Of a stretch of DNA of 64,000 bases, positions 44,701 to 53,217 are shown piece by piece. The notes under the pieces are model-generated. The model was not told the origin of the DNA and did not search any database. It saw only the letters and a program-made list of their open reading frames with translations. The first letter of the stretch is position 1. Each line of letters begins with the position of its first letter. A program made the position numbers and the translations under genes. The stretch is from Thermoguttaceae bacterium (GTDB taxonomy: Bacteria > Planctomycetota > Planctomycetia > Pirellulales > Thermoguttaceae). Location of the stretch: contig JANXBW010000025.1 in the NCBI GenBank assembly GCA_025060325.1, forward strand, positions 1-64,000, written 5' to 3'.

Positions 44701-46124
44701 ACCTCCGTGCGTCTTTGGAGGAAGTGGTGGAGTCATGTGTCAACTACGTTGGTGTTGATGTCAACACGGCCAGCGTGGCCCTCCTGCGGTATGTGTCGGG
44801 ACTGAATCAGCTTACGGCGCGGCGGATTTATGAATACCGCAGGCAAAACGGCCCCTTCCGGAACCGGCTGCAACTTCGCGAAGTTCCCGGCATTGGCGAG
44901 GCGACTTTCGTCCAGGCCGCCGGCTTCCTCAAAATCTTGGACGGCGACAATCCCTTGGATGCAACCTGGATCCACCCGGAAAGTTACCCCGTGGCCGAAA
45001 AGGTCCTCGAGTTTTTGGGGTTTAAACCGGAGGACCTTCGCCACCGCGAGCAAGTAGAGAAGTTGCGGCAGGCCATCGACAAAGTTAATCCAAAGGAATT
45101 AAGTCGACAGCTTCGGGTGGGGGAGTTAACCCTTCGCGATATCCTTTCGCAGCTTGCTCGGCCAGGGAGGGACCCCCGGGAGGATCTGCCGGGACCGATT
45201 TTCCGTCAAAGTGTCCTCCGGCTTCAAGATCTTAAACCGGGAATGGCCCTCCAGGGAACCGTCGCCAATGTTGTCGACTTTGGCATATTTGTTGACTTTG
45301 GTCTGCCAGTGACCGGCCTTGTTCACATTAGTGAAATGTCAACCAAATATGTCCGAGACCCGCACGAGTTGGCGGAAGTGGGCGATATCGTCCACGTATG
45401 GGTTCGCGATGTGGACATCAAGCGACGCCGAGTGGCGCTAACGATGATCCCACCTGGGACAACGCGGGAGCGGGTCCAGCGACCAAGCCCAGCGAAGGTG
45501 GTCAGCCCGCCGGCAGCTGCCGGCACTGCCGAGGGAGAGCGGCCTACCCAAGTCTCCCGCCAGACACGCCCACCTAAAAAGGACCAAGCGCCAAAGCCCA
45601 GGCGAAGCGAGGCGGGGGAGGCTCCCCAAAAGCCTCAAGAAAAGGCCCCTGTCGTCCAGGTGACGGAAAGAACTGAGGTCCCGGCTCGACCGGAGACACC
45701 TCGAGCGGCCCGGCCAGCGCGGAAGCGGTCTGCCCCGGCTCCGCCAGTGCAACTTTCCGAGGAGGTCTTGGCCGGCAAACAGCCGATGCGCAGTTTCGCC
45801 GAGCTGGCTCAATACTTCCGGCTGAAGCGCGAGCTTGAGTCGAAGCAGCAGAAACGAGCGGCGGAAAGTCCTCCTAAAGGACGCGGGGAACAAGGCCCCG
45901 CTCCCGAGGAAAGCCGGCCTGCCCAAGACGTTTCCGCTTCTCCCTTGGCGGAAGGGGAGGCAGTGATTCCCCTGCCTATTGCCCCGATACCTGCGGCACC
46001 CGAACCTACCGCCGCGGGGCAAGCCACAGCTGTGCCAGTCGTCCCCGCTCCGACCGAGGCTGCGGCCGGCTTACCGCCGGAAGGGTCCGCGCAAACTCCC
46101 TCGGAGGGGAACACTGTCGACTAG
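41787..46124 (+). CDS. tex: Tex-family RNA-binding transcription accessory protein with a large insertion
   Basis: Tex proteins bind RNA and influence transcription and RNA decay. The normal parts are present. The N-terminal helical region (1-195) has NTIPFITRYRRDRTGGLDE and SRLEDLYLPYKPKK. A YqgF-like RNase H fold follows at about 815-940 (RVLAIDPGLKNGC). The HhH region has VGVDVNTASVALLRYVSG and REVPGIGEATF, and an S1 domain ends near 1228 (VDFGIFVDFGLPVTGLVHIS). Between residues 197 and about 690 lies an insertion of roughly 495 residues rich in Ala, Glu, Pro and Gly, with a Lys/Arg cluster near 652-668. A standard Tex has only about 25 residues there. A Pro/Ala-rich tail of about 215 residues follows S1. 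Total 1445 versus the usual 720-780. Confidence 0.93.
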   Translation: MAKQVTIDIRDIAQELNLAVWQIQAVIELLEAGNTIPFITRYRRDRTGGLDEEQLRRIQSRLSSLRLLAERKQTILRSIESQGKLTPELEKAILEADSPSRLEDLYLPYKPKKQTLATLARSRGLEKLAEEILRADPACADLDKRAADFVDPDKKVHHVADALAGAGHIVAEQFSERADLRQRLRQMLRERAFLVATAAEPPRSLQQAAATTAAPRQAGPKGKPVSAPPSAPAPSGDGEVAVQAKDRVAGEPVEQMAGKEPDRSPELVPLASSEGSSSGLAEGKPEPETVAESPAEVPSEAPLGPASATDVAATEQGAEPGPPPCEQHPVGAPPEAQTIGGQMIAERASGQSAGVAMAEEKGATAEPTPPGEALGESSGRVESDLAESEGMGSSAVDPEAGNGNGASGHEDAGNGNGGHLDPDCGDDSDKSESPELSDAGSTPYDPQGSRDFPAVLDPQADPGGQQGPEQPEPSAGPVVPSSSSAGETALPSTTADAPPLPKAEGETTGPIGEASKPPEERLAPPAPEAQPPATFGAGEPAAEEAFSCGIPGFEALAGEAQTAEALAKPALSGETAEESAAPEMPIEPGKLETPAARALSGENALEAPSSADVKAAAPGATSEEAQPVSAAVLPEGEAAPAAQTQAAEPARPKKKRKKRRKERKKAGAEKTAGEAGVAAQATEPQAARPQKLSKAEERWLRSQAAFRDYFNFRQKIDSVVPHQTLALNRGERLGVLRVKFEYDFEPLMEEAEKLCIPPGHPHADFLRGCLRDALLRLVMPALERELRRELTDKAEEHALRVFARNLRKLLLQPPVRNRRVLAIDPGLKNGCTAVALDEFGNVLGYGEFFVIGPPEQLEKGKALLCQLIERYRIDLIAIGNGTGSRRTEPFVAGLLANELKDRNIHYCIVNEAGASLYSTSPIGREEFPDYSPALRSAISIGRRLQDPLSELVKIEPAHLGVGLYQHDIQAAHLRASLEEVVESCVNYVGVDVNTASVALLRYVSGLNQLTARRIYEYRRQNGPFRNRLQLREVPGIGEATFVQAAGFLKILDGDNPLDATWIHPESYPVAEKVLEFLGFKPEDLRHREQVEKLRQAIDKVNPKELSRQLRVGELTLRDILSQLARPGRDPREDLPGPIFRQSVLRLQDLKPGMALQGTVANVVDFGIFVDFGLPVTGLVHISEMSTKYVRDPHELAEVGDIVHVWVRDVDIKRRRVALTMIPPGTTRERVQRPSPAKVVSPPAAAGTAEGERPTQVSRQTRPPKKDQAPKPRRSEAGEAPQKPQEKAPVVQVTERTEVPARPETPRAARPARKRSAPAPPVQLSEEVLAGKQPMRSFAELAQYFRLKRELESKQQKRAAESPPKGRGEQGPAPEESRPAQDVSASPLAEGEAVIPLPIAPIPAAPEPTAAGQATAVPVVPAPTEAAAGLPPEGSAQTPSEGNTVD

Positions 46125-46245
46125 GTAGCACCGCGGCGTGTGCCGTCAAAATAGGGAGAATACATGGGCTGGGAAAAATCCAGCCTTAGCTGAACCTGGA
46201 GCCACCGGCGGGGAGGAAATCGACCGCCTTCGGTGGCCTCCGTTA

Positions 46246-48618
46246 TCAATCCGGGTAAAGCAGATACCGCCACCGGCGGGCTTGGAAGGCTTTTAATTCG
46301 GGCTGAATAATCGGGTCAATCTCCTCGTAAGGTTTTGCTTCCAATACGGCCTCAAAGACTCTTTGGTTGCCTAAGAGGCGAAGATAAGGTTCGGCCGTCC
46401 ACTTGTCGGGGAAAAGCCGGCGCATCGCCAACGCCACTTCCAGGCCGAAGCGCACAGGGGGGAATGTCCGGCGATCATCTAACGTAAGCTCCAGCCCGTG
46501 GCATGCCCGATTTTGGAACACGTAACTCTCGGGGACGAATGTGATCGGGCGGAAGGACACCCCCGGGATCTGCCGATCCATGAGGGCTGCCGCCAACTTC
46601 TCCGCGTCGAGCCACGGGGCACCAAATCGCTCAAATGGTGTGGGAGTTCCCCGGCCCACCGACATGTTTGTGGTTTCTAGAAGGCCGATTCCTGGGTAAA
46701 AGAAGGCGGCCGGAACGGTCTTCATGTTGGGAGAGGGCGGAATCCACCGGAGCCCCGTATCCTCCCAGAACATCCCTCGCTGCCAGCCTTCCATGGGGAT
46801 GACGATAAGCTCGAGGTTAAGCCCCCGTTCCTGCCGAAACATCTGTGCCAACTCGCCAATGGTCATGCCATGGCGAATCGGCAGCCGGTGATAGCCGACG
46901 AAGGATTCCTTGTCCGGATCAAGAACTGGACCTTCGACGGCTTGGCCGCCAATGGGATTGGGGCGATCGAGCACGACAAACCTGATGCCCACCTTGGCGG
47001 CCTCTTCCATGGCATACCCCATGGTGGAAATATAAGTGTAAAACCGTGTTCCGATGTCTTGGATGTCAAACACGAGGGTGTCCAGTCCCGCGAGCATCTC
47101 CGGCGTCGGCCGCCGTGTTTTCCCGTACAGGCTGTAAATCGGTATACCAGTTAGAGGGTGCTTTTGGTCGGGAATATGGGCCACGTCGAGCTTGCCCTCA
47201 AATCCATGTTCCGGGGCAAAGAGGGCAACAAGCTTGGCCTCTGGAGCGCGGAGGAGCCGTTGCCAGGTGGGCACTCCGTCGCTGCCTACGCCGGTGTGAT
47301 TCGTGATAAGTCCAATCCGCCGACCTTTGACGGCCCAAAACAGGTCGGCCTCGAGGACTTCCGCCCCTGTTTTGACCACTTTTCTGGACCTTTGTCCAGT
47401 AAGCGCCTTGGCGGCCACAGTGCCGATCTGAGCTATAAGCGGGTTAACCGATCCGGTTCCGTCTGGGTGAAGACGGTTGCTTAGGAAGATCACTGCCAGA
47501 TCATTTTCCGGATCAATCCACATGCCCGTTCCGGTAAACCCGCCGTGACCAAACGCCCAGGCGCTGTATTCAGGACTGCGGTTAGACGAGTAGCTGCTCC
47601 GGACGTCCCAGCCCAAACCGCGAAACCCTCTGCCTCCCGGAAGGCCGTGGGGTTGAGTCATCAGCCGGAATGTGTGGGGTGCAAGAATCTCTTTGTCTCC
47701 GGCTTTGCCGCGGCAAAGGAGCATATGGGCAAACTTCCAGAGATCGTCGGCAGTAGAAAAAAGCCCGGCATGACCGGCCACTCCGCCCAATCGTGCAGCC
47801 CTCGGGTCATGAACCGTGCCCCGCAGGAACGTCCCGTTTACTTTCTCGGTGGGGGCGATCCGAGGCCGAAGATCTGCCTCCGGGCAAAACCGGGTATCGT
47901 TCATGCCCAGGGGCCGGAAGATTTCATCCACGGCAAATTGATCAAGCCGTTTGCCGCTTACGCGCTGGATTAGTTCTCCTAGCACGATGAATCCCACGTC
48001 GGAGTAAACAAAGCGCTGGCCGGGGGGTGCAATCGGCTTGCCACCGAGGATTCTCTCCATGGCAGAGGATGGGCCACCCTCGTATTCCGCCAGTGGGTTG
48101 GCTGCCGGTAGCCCGCCGATATGAAGGAGAAGTTCTCGGACCGTCACCTTCTCCTTACCATGTACCCCAAACTCCGGAATATACCGCGAGACAGGAGCAT
48201 CTAAGTCCACAAGCCCGCGCTGCCAGAGGATCATAATGCTCGTGGCCGTGGCTACGGGTTTTGTAAGCGAGGCGAGGTCGAAAATCGTCTCCGGCTCCAT
48301 GGGTTCAGGGCTCGGCTCCAGCTGCCGATGGCCATAGGCTTTGCGGAAGATCACACCCGACCGTCGCCCAATAAGCACAACGCAGCCGGGCATTTGGCCG
48401 CTTTTGATGGCCTCCGCTACAAGCTGGTCAATGGCTGTTAAGGCGGAGCTTTCCCCGAGCGGTTCTTGAGGTGCCGCGGCCGGCGGGCTCTTTGTTTCAC
48501 TATGGGCGACGGTTATTTCCCAGAAGGCAAACACGAAACCTGTTATGAAAACGAGCAAAGGATAGATCCGTTGACGAACTAAAAGGCTCTTTTGATTACC
48601 GAATTGCGGAAGGCTCAT
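46246..48618 (-). CDS. Beta-lactamase-type serine hydrolase fused to DUF1343 (NamZ-like muramidase)
   Basis: A 790-residue exported bifunctional protein. A signal/anchor segment occupies about 16-38. Residues 60-385 form a class C beta-lactamase/esterase-like domain with the SxxK motif SLTK (Ser117, Lys120), a YSDVG tyrosine motif and a HAGLFST region. Residues about 405-785 are DUF1343, whose founding member NamZ releases N-acetylmuramic acid from peptidoglycan fragments. Supporting phrases are GLITNHTGV, ALFAPEHGFEG, VFDIQDIGTRFYTYIS and LDRPNPIGG. The pairing suggests two-step trimming of cell-wall fragments, a peptidase or esterase followed by a glycosidase. The ATG is near the anchor; its ribosome site is weak. 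It is transcribed away from tex's end. Confidence 0.9.
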   Translation of the reverse strand: MSLPQFGNQKSLLVRQRIYPLLVFITGFVFAFWEITVAHSETKSPPAAAPQEPLGESSALTAIDQLVAEAIKSGQMPGCVVLIGRRSGVIFRKAYGHRQLEPSPEPMEPETIFDLASLTKPVATATSIMILWQRGLVDLDAPVSRYIPEFGVHGKEKVTVRELLLHIGGLPAANPLAEYEGGPSSAMERILGGKPIAPPGQRFVYSDVGFIVLGELIQRVSGKRLDQFAVDEIFRPLGMNDTRFCPEADLRPRIAPTEKVNGTFLRGTVHDPRAARLGGVAGHAGLFSTADDLWKFAHMLLCRGKAGDKEILAPHTFRLMTQPHGLPGGRGFRGLGWDVRSSYSSNRSPEYSAWAFGHGGFTGTGMWIDPENDLAVIFLSNRLHPDGTGSVNPLIAQIGTVAAKALTGQRSRKVVKTGAEVLEADLFWAVKGRRIGLITNHTGVGSDGVPTWQRLLRAPEAKLVALFAPEHGFEGKLDVAHIPDQKHPLTGIPIYSLYGKTRRPTPEMLAGLDTLVFDIQDIGTRFYTYISTMGYAMEEAAKVGIRFVVLDRPNPIGGQAVEGPVLDPDKESFVGYHRLPIRHGMTIGELAQMFRQERGLNLELIVIPMEGWQRGMFWEDTGLRWIPPSPNMKTVPAAFFYPGIGLLETTNMSVGRGTPTPFERFGAPWLDAEKLAAALMDRQIPGVSFRPITFVPESYVFQNRACHGLELTLDDRRTFPPVRFGLEVALAMRRLFPDKWTAEPYLRLLGNQRVFEAVLEAKPYEEIDPIIQPELKAFQARRWRYLLYPD

Positions 48619-48737
48619 GGTCCCTTAACCTAGTGGGGCTTAGTTTGCTTAAAAGCTATTCTGGTGGAAAGGTTGAACTTGCCAAACGGAGTGAAAAAGC
48701 TAGCCATCTTTCCCGGGTTTATGCGAAAACCAAGGCA

Positions 48738-49808
48738 TTAGTGTCCGCTTGGCCTCAGCATATCCCAAGCGATTAGTTCGGCCGGGAAGATAGGCCCGTC
48801 CACGCAGGTTCGCTTATAATCCCAACTGTCCGGACCGGTTCGCACCGGAACGGCACAGCCAAAACAAATGCCCATTCCGCAGGCCATTGGTGTTTCAAGC
48901 GATACCCAGCAGGGGACAGCATACTGCCGGCAAATTTCGGCGACTTTTGCCAACATCGCCTCCGGTCCGCAAGCAAGCACTTTACAGTCAGGGGGGAGTT
49001 GATTGCTCCCTTGTGGTGCAACATCCGGGCCGGGAAGTTCGCCAGGTCCTCCTTTCCGATTGCCCTTCGGGCCGGATAGCCTCGCGCTTAAAAAGTCAAC
49101 AAGAAGGTCGGTAATCAGCCCGCGGAAGCCGGCCGACCCATCTTCGGTCGAGGTGGCAACATCCACACCCATTTGGCGGAATTGATCTACATAAACGAGC
49201 TGATCCGCTGATCGGGCTCCGTAAAGGAGGGTTATCCTTCGGCAGGGTGGAAAGCCGTGCTCCGTCCCCCCATATCGCCGAAGACCAAGTGCCGCACGAG
49301 CGAAAGCGACAAATGGGGTAATACCGATGCCCCCAGCGACCAAGATCCACTGGTCGGTGGGCAGAGGCGGGAAACCATTCCCTAGGGGGCCCCAAATTTC
49401 CAGCTGAGCACCCGCCGCCAGTCCAGCAAGCCGATTTGTCATTTTGCCCACGACTTCGTAAACAATTTCCAGCACCGTCGGCTTTCCGGCCACGTCATCG
49501 GCAGTGTCAAAAAGGGCAAAAGCCCGACCCAAAAGCGGATCGTAGGTATCCGGCAGACGGAGCATCACAAATTGGCCGGGCAGGATTCGCTCGGCTACCA
49601 CCGGCGCTGCTAGCCGCAGGAGGTAAATGTCCCGACCCACTGCCCGATTGTCCACAATGGGGACTCGTCCAAACCAGAACTTCGCGAAGGCTGGGGGACT
49701 GGTCCTTTGGTTTTCGCATAAAGGGGATTGGGTAGCCCTCGGGGCACTTAGGCTCAAATTATCTTCCATGCCGCCTAACCCTTTTGGAAGATCCAGCGGT
49801 AAAGCCAT
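48738..49808 (-). CDS. pyrK: PyrK-like dihydroorotate dehydrogenase electron-transfer subunit
   Basis: An FAD/2Fe-2S ferredoxin-reductase-type protein that passes electrons from dihydroorotate oxidation to NAD. The 356 residues show an N-terminal extension of about 40, a FAD-binding barrel with LPGQFVMLRLP and GRAFALFD, a nucleotide-binding phrase ILVAGGIGITPFV, and a C-terminal cysteine cluster ACGMGICFGCAVPV plus a fourth Cys in KRTCVDGP for the 2Fe-2S site. A Gly/Pro-rich insertion of about 35 residues sits before CKVLACGPEAML. Length is about 80 above typical PyrK. An ATG at 49769 is an alternative start. pyrD is not in this window. Related sulfide dehydrogenase subunits are possible, but the Cys pattern favours PyrK. 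Confidence 0.8.
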   Translation of the reverse strand: MALPLDLPKGLGGMEDNLSLSAPRATQSPLCENQRTSPPAFAKFWFGRVPIVDNRAVGRDIYLLRLAAPVVAERILPGQFVMLRLPDTYDPLLGRAFALFDTADDVAGKPTVLEIVYEVVGKMTNRLAGLAAGAQLEIWGPLGNGFPPLPTDQWILVAGGIGITPFVAFARAALGLRRYGGTEHGFPPCRRITLLYGARSADQLVYVDQFRQMGVDVATSTEDGSAGFRGLITDLLVDFLSARLSGPKGNRKGGPGELPGPDVAPQGSNQLPPDCKVLACGPEAMLAKVAEICRQYAVPCWVSLETPMACGMGICFGCAVPVRTGPDSWDYKRTCVDGPIFPAELIAWDMLRPSGH

Positions 49809-50004
49809 CCCCCGCGTCTTCGGGAGTTTTAGGTTGGGCTCGCTCTGGGCAGGGGAGGCTACTCAGGCAGGTAGGGAGAGCCACTTTTAACAAGCCAGCT
49901 TCCCCCTTTAACGACTGGTGCGCTCTTTTCATCAACGCGCGGACACACCCGTTTGCCGGCGCCCTGTGGAAAGGGACTTACAGTAGATCCAAGCGCCGGC
50001 CGGG

Positions 50005-50793
50005 CTAAGGTTTCAGCCCTGCGGCTTTGCGCAAGGCGGCCACTTCCGCCGGTGTGAGAACTCGCCACTGGCCCGGCTTAAGCTTCCCCAGACTAAGGGG
50101 GCCAATGGCAATCCGTTTTAGCTTGTACACTTTGTGGCCAAATCGGGCCAACATCCGACGGATTTCCCGGTTATGGCCTTCGCATAGTTCGATTTCTAGT
50201 ACGGCGCTTTGTTTATATTTCTTGAGCATCCGCACGCGCTTGGCCCGAGCAACAAAGTCGGCAAAATGCACGCCCTTCACCAATTTTGTCAACACTTTCT
50301 CGTCCGGGACTCCGGCCACCAGCACGCGGTAGACTTTCGGGACGCCGAAGCGGGGGTGCGTAAGCCGCTGAGCCAGTTCGCCATCATTGGTAATAAGCAT
50401 CAGCCCCTCACTGTGAAGATCCAACCGGCCCACAAAGAAAAGCCGCACATCTGTCTCCGGCACAAGGTCGATCACGCGAAGCCGGCCCGAGGGATCCCGA
50501 TGTGTGCACACCACTCCCTCCGGTTTGTAAACAGCATAATAGATCCGCTCAGGAATCTTAATAGGCAGCCCGTCGACCAGGATTTTGTTCTTTTCCGGGT
50601 CGACTTTTGTCCCTAGCTCAGTAACGACTTTGCCATCGACCATGACCCGGCCAGCAAGGATTAACTCCTCGCACTTGCGGCGGGAGCCAAAGCCGGCCGC
50701 GGCCAAGACTTTCTGCAAGCGATGCTTACCTGTCAACACTGGGGGAAAAATACCCCGCGAGAGGCCAGTGTGCTTTTCGCGCATTTTGCCCAT
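50005..50793 (-). CDS. 23S rRNA pseudouridine synthase, RluB/RsuA family
   Basis: It isomerises a specific uridine of ribosomal RNA. The 262 residues contain an N-terminal S4 RNA-binding domain (LQKVLAAAGFGSRRKCEELI) and the RsuA/RluB catalytic domain with GRLDLHSEGLMLITNDGELA (catalytic Asp in GRLD), THPRFGVPKVYRV, and EGHNREIRRMLARFGHKVYKL near the C-terminus. Length and motif order match RluB/RsuA. The ATG has no strong ribosome site. Whether the target is in 23S (RluB, RluE) or 16S (RsuA) is not fixed by these motifs; RluB is favoured by the S4 domain and overall length. Confidence 0.9.
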   Translation of the reverse strand: MGKMREKHTGLSRGIFPPVLTGKHRLQKVLAAAGFGSRRKCEELILAGRVMVDGKVVTELGTKVDPEKNKILVDGLPIKIPERIYYAVYKPEGVVCTHRDPSGRLRVIDLVPETDVRLFFVGRLDLHSEGLMLITNDGELAQRLTHPRFGVPKVYRVLVAGVPDEKVLTKLVKGVHFADFVARAKRVRMLKKYKQSAVLEIELCEGHNREIRRMLARFGHKVYKLKRIAIGPLSLGKLKPGQWRVLTPAEVAALRKAAGLKP

Positions 50794-51221
50794 GGAATGA
50801 TTCCGTCAAAGGTCCACTTATCACAGCCCGGCTGAGGTGCCGGACAATGCCGAGGGCCACAGTGGTTCTTCCCGTGCTTACTTGTCGATTTGGCAATTCT
50901 ATCGCCAAAGGCAGTGTCGGCCGATATACCGTCGGAAGTTTCGGGAGTCCCCTTCGTCTTTGCGCTTGCGGTTTTTGGCAGGTTGTTGCCAACGATTAGG
51001 CAGCGGCTCGGGAAGGCGGCCTTTTTCACTACGCTCATGAGCCGGTGACAATCCGTGGTGGGTGCCGTAGAATCCAAAGTTGGCCTAGAGGGCACCGGCA
51101 TATTTCGCCACAAGGGGCAAGGTGTGAACCGGGCCTGATCGAAAAATCCAAACTGGCATAGGTGGAGTTTTTAAAGGCTTCGACGGATAAGTCAGGGTCC
51201 GCTCCCGTGGAAAAAAGCGGT
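50794..51221. other. 428-bp divergent spacer upstream of rsmG
   Basis: No gene is recognised. It lies between the divergent rluB-like and rsmG genes and should hold both promoters; I could not pick out a confident -35/-10 pair. A GTG at 51162 would extend RsmG into this spacer by 20 residues. Confidence 0.4.
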
Positions 51222-52184
51222 ATGAGTCCAGATCAGAATTCAGAGCCCACCCGACCCCTAAGCGACGAGCCGGCTGCCCAGCTCCCGTCTGGGGATGCTC
51301 AAGAGCCGGCGGTTAGTGGGTTGGCAGAGAGCGCTGGAGTGCCGTCGGGGATAGCCCGCCATGACACCCAGCTGTCGCCGGTTGAAGGGCGATCAGTTGT
51401 CGAAGCGGTTTTGCCGGCCGGTGAGCTTGAGCTGATAGACGGCGCGACGCTGGCGGATGTATTAGCCCGCTACCAGATCAGCTTGCCGCCCGACCAAATT
51501 CGTCTGCTTGACCGCTATCGGCGGTTGGTTTGGGACTGGAATCAGAAGATAAACCTCACCCGCCACACCGATTTGGAGAAGTTTGTTACCCGGGATGTGC
51601 TTGATTCGGTTGCAGTGGCGGAACTTTTGGAGCCGGAAGAGCTCGTGCTCGATGTGGGCACAGGAGCGGGGGTGCCGGGAGTCATTTTGGCGATTATTCG
51701 TCCGGACCTGCGAGTTTACCTGTGCGATTCGGTGGCCAAGAAGGCCCGGGCTGTGGACGAAATTGTTCGGCAGCTTGGGCTGGCTACCCCAGTGGCGGCG
51801 GCTCGTGTCCAGGACTTATTGGGACAGCATACCCAGTTCAACACGCTTATCGGGCGGGCAATTGGCTCGATGCGGGAGGTGCTGAAGTGGCTTCGCCCTC
51901 ATTGGCGTTATTTCGACCGGCTCTTGTTAATCAAGGGGCGGTCTTGGGTGAAGGAACGCGGCGAAGCCCGGCATTACGGAATGATGCATGGGCTAGCCCT
52001 TCGCAAACTGAAGGAGTACGACAACCCCGCCAACGGAGCCTACAACGTCATTTTGCAAGTCTGTCCGGAAGATCGCATAGGCGAGGGTAAGAAATGCCGG
52101 CTGCGGGAACTCCGCAGTCACCGCCCGAAGCTCCCACCGTTGCCCGTTTCACCAATGCCTGCCCACCCGGGACCGAAAAAGTAG
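51222..52184 (+). CDS. rsmG: 16S rRNA 7-methylguanosine methyltransferase RsmG (GidB)
   Basis: It methylates G527 (E. coli numbering) of 16S rRNA with S-adenosylmethionine. The conserved part covers about 220 residues: LLDRYRRLVWDWNQKINLTR, RDVLDSVAVAELL, the SAM-binding LDVGTGAGVPGVILAI, and a late FDRLLLIKGRSWVKE. About 85 residues of Ser/Pro/Glu/Ala-rich sequence precede it, which other RsmG proteins lack. The ATG at 51222 is chosen; a GTG at 51162 is possible and in both cases the extension remains. No parA/parB genes follow, unlike the common rsmG-parAB arrangement. It is transcribed toward the 16S gene, 1.2 kb downstream, which it may modify. Confidence 0.92.
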   Translation: MSPDQNSEPTRPLSDEPAAQLPSGDAQEPAVSGLAESAGVPSGIARHDTQLSPVEGRSVVEAVLPAGELELIDGATLADVLARYQISLPPDQIRLLDRYRRLVWDWNQKINLTRHTDLEKFVTRDVLDSVAVAELLEPEELVLDVGTGAGVPGVILAIIRPDLRVYLCDSVAKKARAVDEIVRQLGLATPVAAARVQDLLGQHTQFNTLIGRAIGSMREVLKWLRPHWRYFDRLLLIKGRSWVKERGEARHYGMMHGLALRKLKEYDNPANGAYNVILQVCPEDRIGEGKKCRLRELRSHRPKLPPLPVSPMPAHPGPKK

Positions 52185-53121
52185 GTTGGTGGCCGGAGAG
52201 CGTCTCAAGGATTGGGGTTTCGCCGAGGGGCGTATCGGGCTCAAGCGGGTCTTGGAAGTGGCAGAGCCTCCCAAGGCCCATTTTGCTCGGCTTGGGTCCA
52301 CGAGAGTTGTCTGCCCATTTTTGGAGGCCTGTGCGGAATGCATTTTCGACGGTGATTGCTGGCCGCGGAGGTCGGGCAGACTCGGAAGAGGCGGGGAGCA
52401 CCGCGTCGTAAGACAGGCTGGCAAGACCGGCAGCGGGGAAGTTCAGTAAATTTTTCTTTTTAGTGAATTTTCCACGCTCGGGTCCCAATGGTGGGGCAGC
52501 CTGGATTTATTCGGTGCGACCGAGCCTCCGAAATCCGCGCTCATTGATTTTCGAGGATTAGGCCCGCCGGAGAGTTGATCCGGTCGAAGCCCCGCGCTGT
52601 CCCCCGAGGGATGGCTCGGGGGAACCGGTTTTCGGCGAGCATCCCGGGCCTCCGTGTAGTGGGGCCAGGTCGAACTGCCAGCCGGCGCGTTCGGGATGCT
52701 TGCTGGCACGGAATGTCAATTCTTGGGGGGATGGGCCGTAGATTTTTCTGAAAGCTACTCAAGGGGGTTTGCAATGGGCAAAGGTCGGTTTGTTGGTCGA
52801 GATACGGAATTCTGATAAGAGCTCCAGGTTGTAAATCGGCAACTTTGCGGATTTCGAAGCCGGCTGCCGAGCGGGTTAAAGCTCAAAGCCGAGGTTGGGG
52901 CCGAAAAAATTTTTTTCGCTCCTGCGAACTCTCGCGCGGAAAAGTGCGATAATATCTTTTGCCGGCGCCTCAAACGATCGCGACCGGTGATTGGGACCAG
53001 GGTGAGGCCACTTGATAGGTTTGTGGCTAAGCCTTAAAATAGGTCGCGACGATTGACGACGGTTGCCCAGAAGGGTTTGCCCGGTTGCCGGAGCTGAAAG
53101 AAAAATTTGCGGCGGGGCGAC
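52185..53121. other. 937-bp gene-free region upstream of the rRNA promoter
   Basis: No gene recognised. An AT-rich tract with TTTTTCTTTTTAG near 52449-52461 may end rsmG transcription. At 52903-52918 the sequence GAAAAAA/TTTTTTTC forms a small dyad, and TAATAT at 52950-52955 could be a -10 box without a clear -35. An A-rich tract at 53096-53107 may act as an UP element for the rRNA promoter. Confidence 0.35.
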
Positions 53122-53149
53122 TTGACAACCTGGCTGGGCGCTGTAAAAT
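53122..53149 (+). promoter_or_regulatory. Sigma70-type rRNA promoter
   Basis: TTGACA (53122-53127) and TAAAAT (53144-53149) are separated by 16 bp: a perfect -35 and a near-perfect -10. It lies about 277 bp upstream of the mature 16S 5' end, with an A-rich tract just upstream. This is the clearest promoter in the window. Confidence 0.8.
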
Positions 53150-53154
53150 GTGAA

Positions 53155-53186
53155 TTGCCCGATGGGAGCAACACCCGATCGGGCAA
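53155..53186 (+). promoter_or_regulatory. rRNA leader hairpin
   Basis: TTGCCCGAT (53155-53163) pairs perfectly with ATCGGGCAA (53178-53186), and GGG/CCC can pair inside the loop. It begins a few bases after the expected transcription start and may protect the leader or aid antitermination assembly. Confidence 0.5.
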
Positions 53187-53217
53187 CCTCGGCAGAGGGA
53201 TTCATCTAGAAATTTCC

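Noticed and set aside
52186-52449. 87-codon frame after rsmG at the usual place of parA
   Set aside because: No Walker motif and no start signal; composition is that of flanking non-coding DNA.
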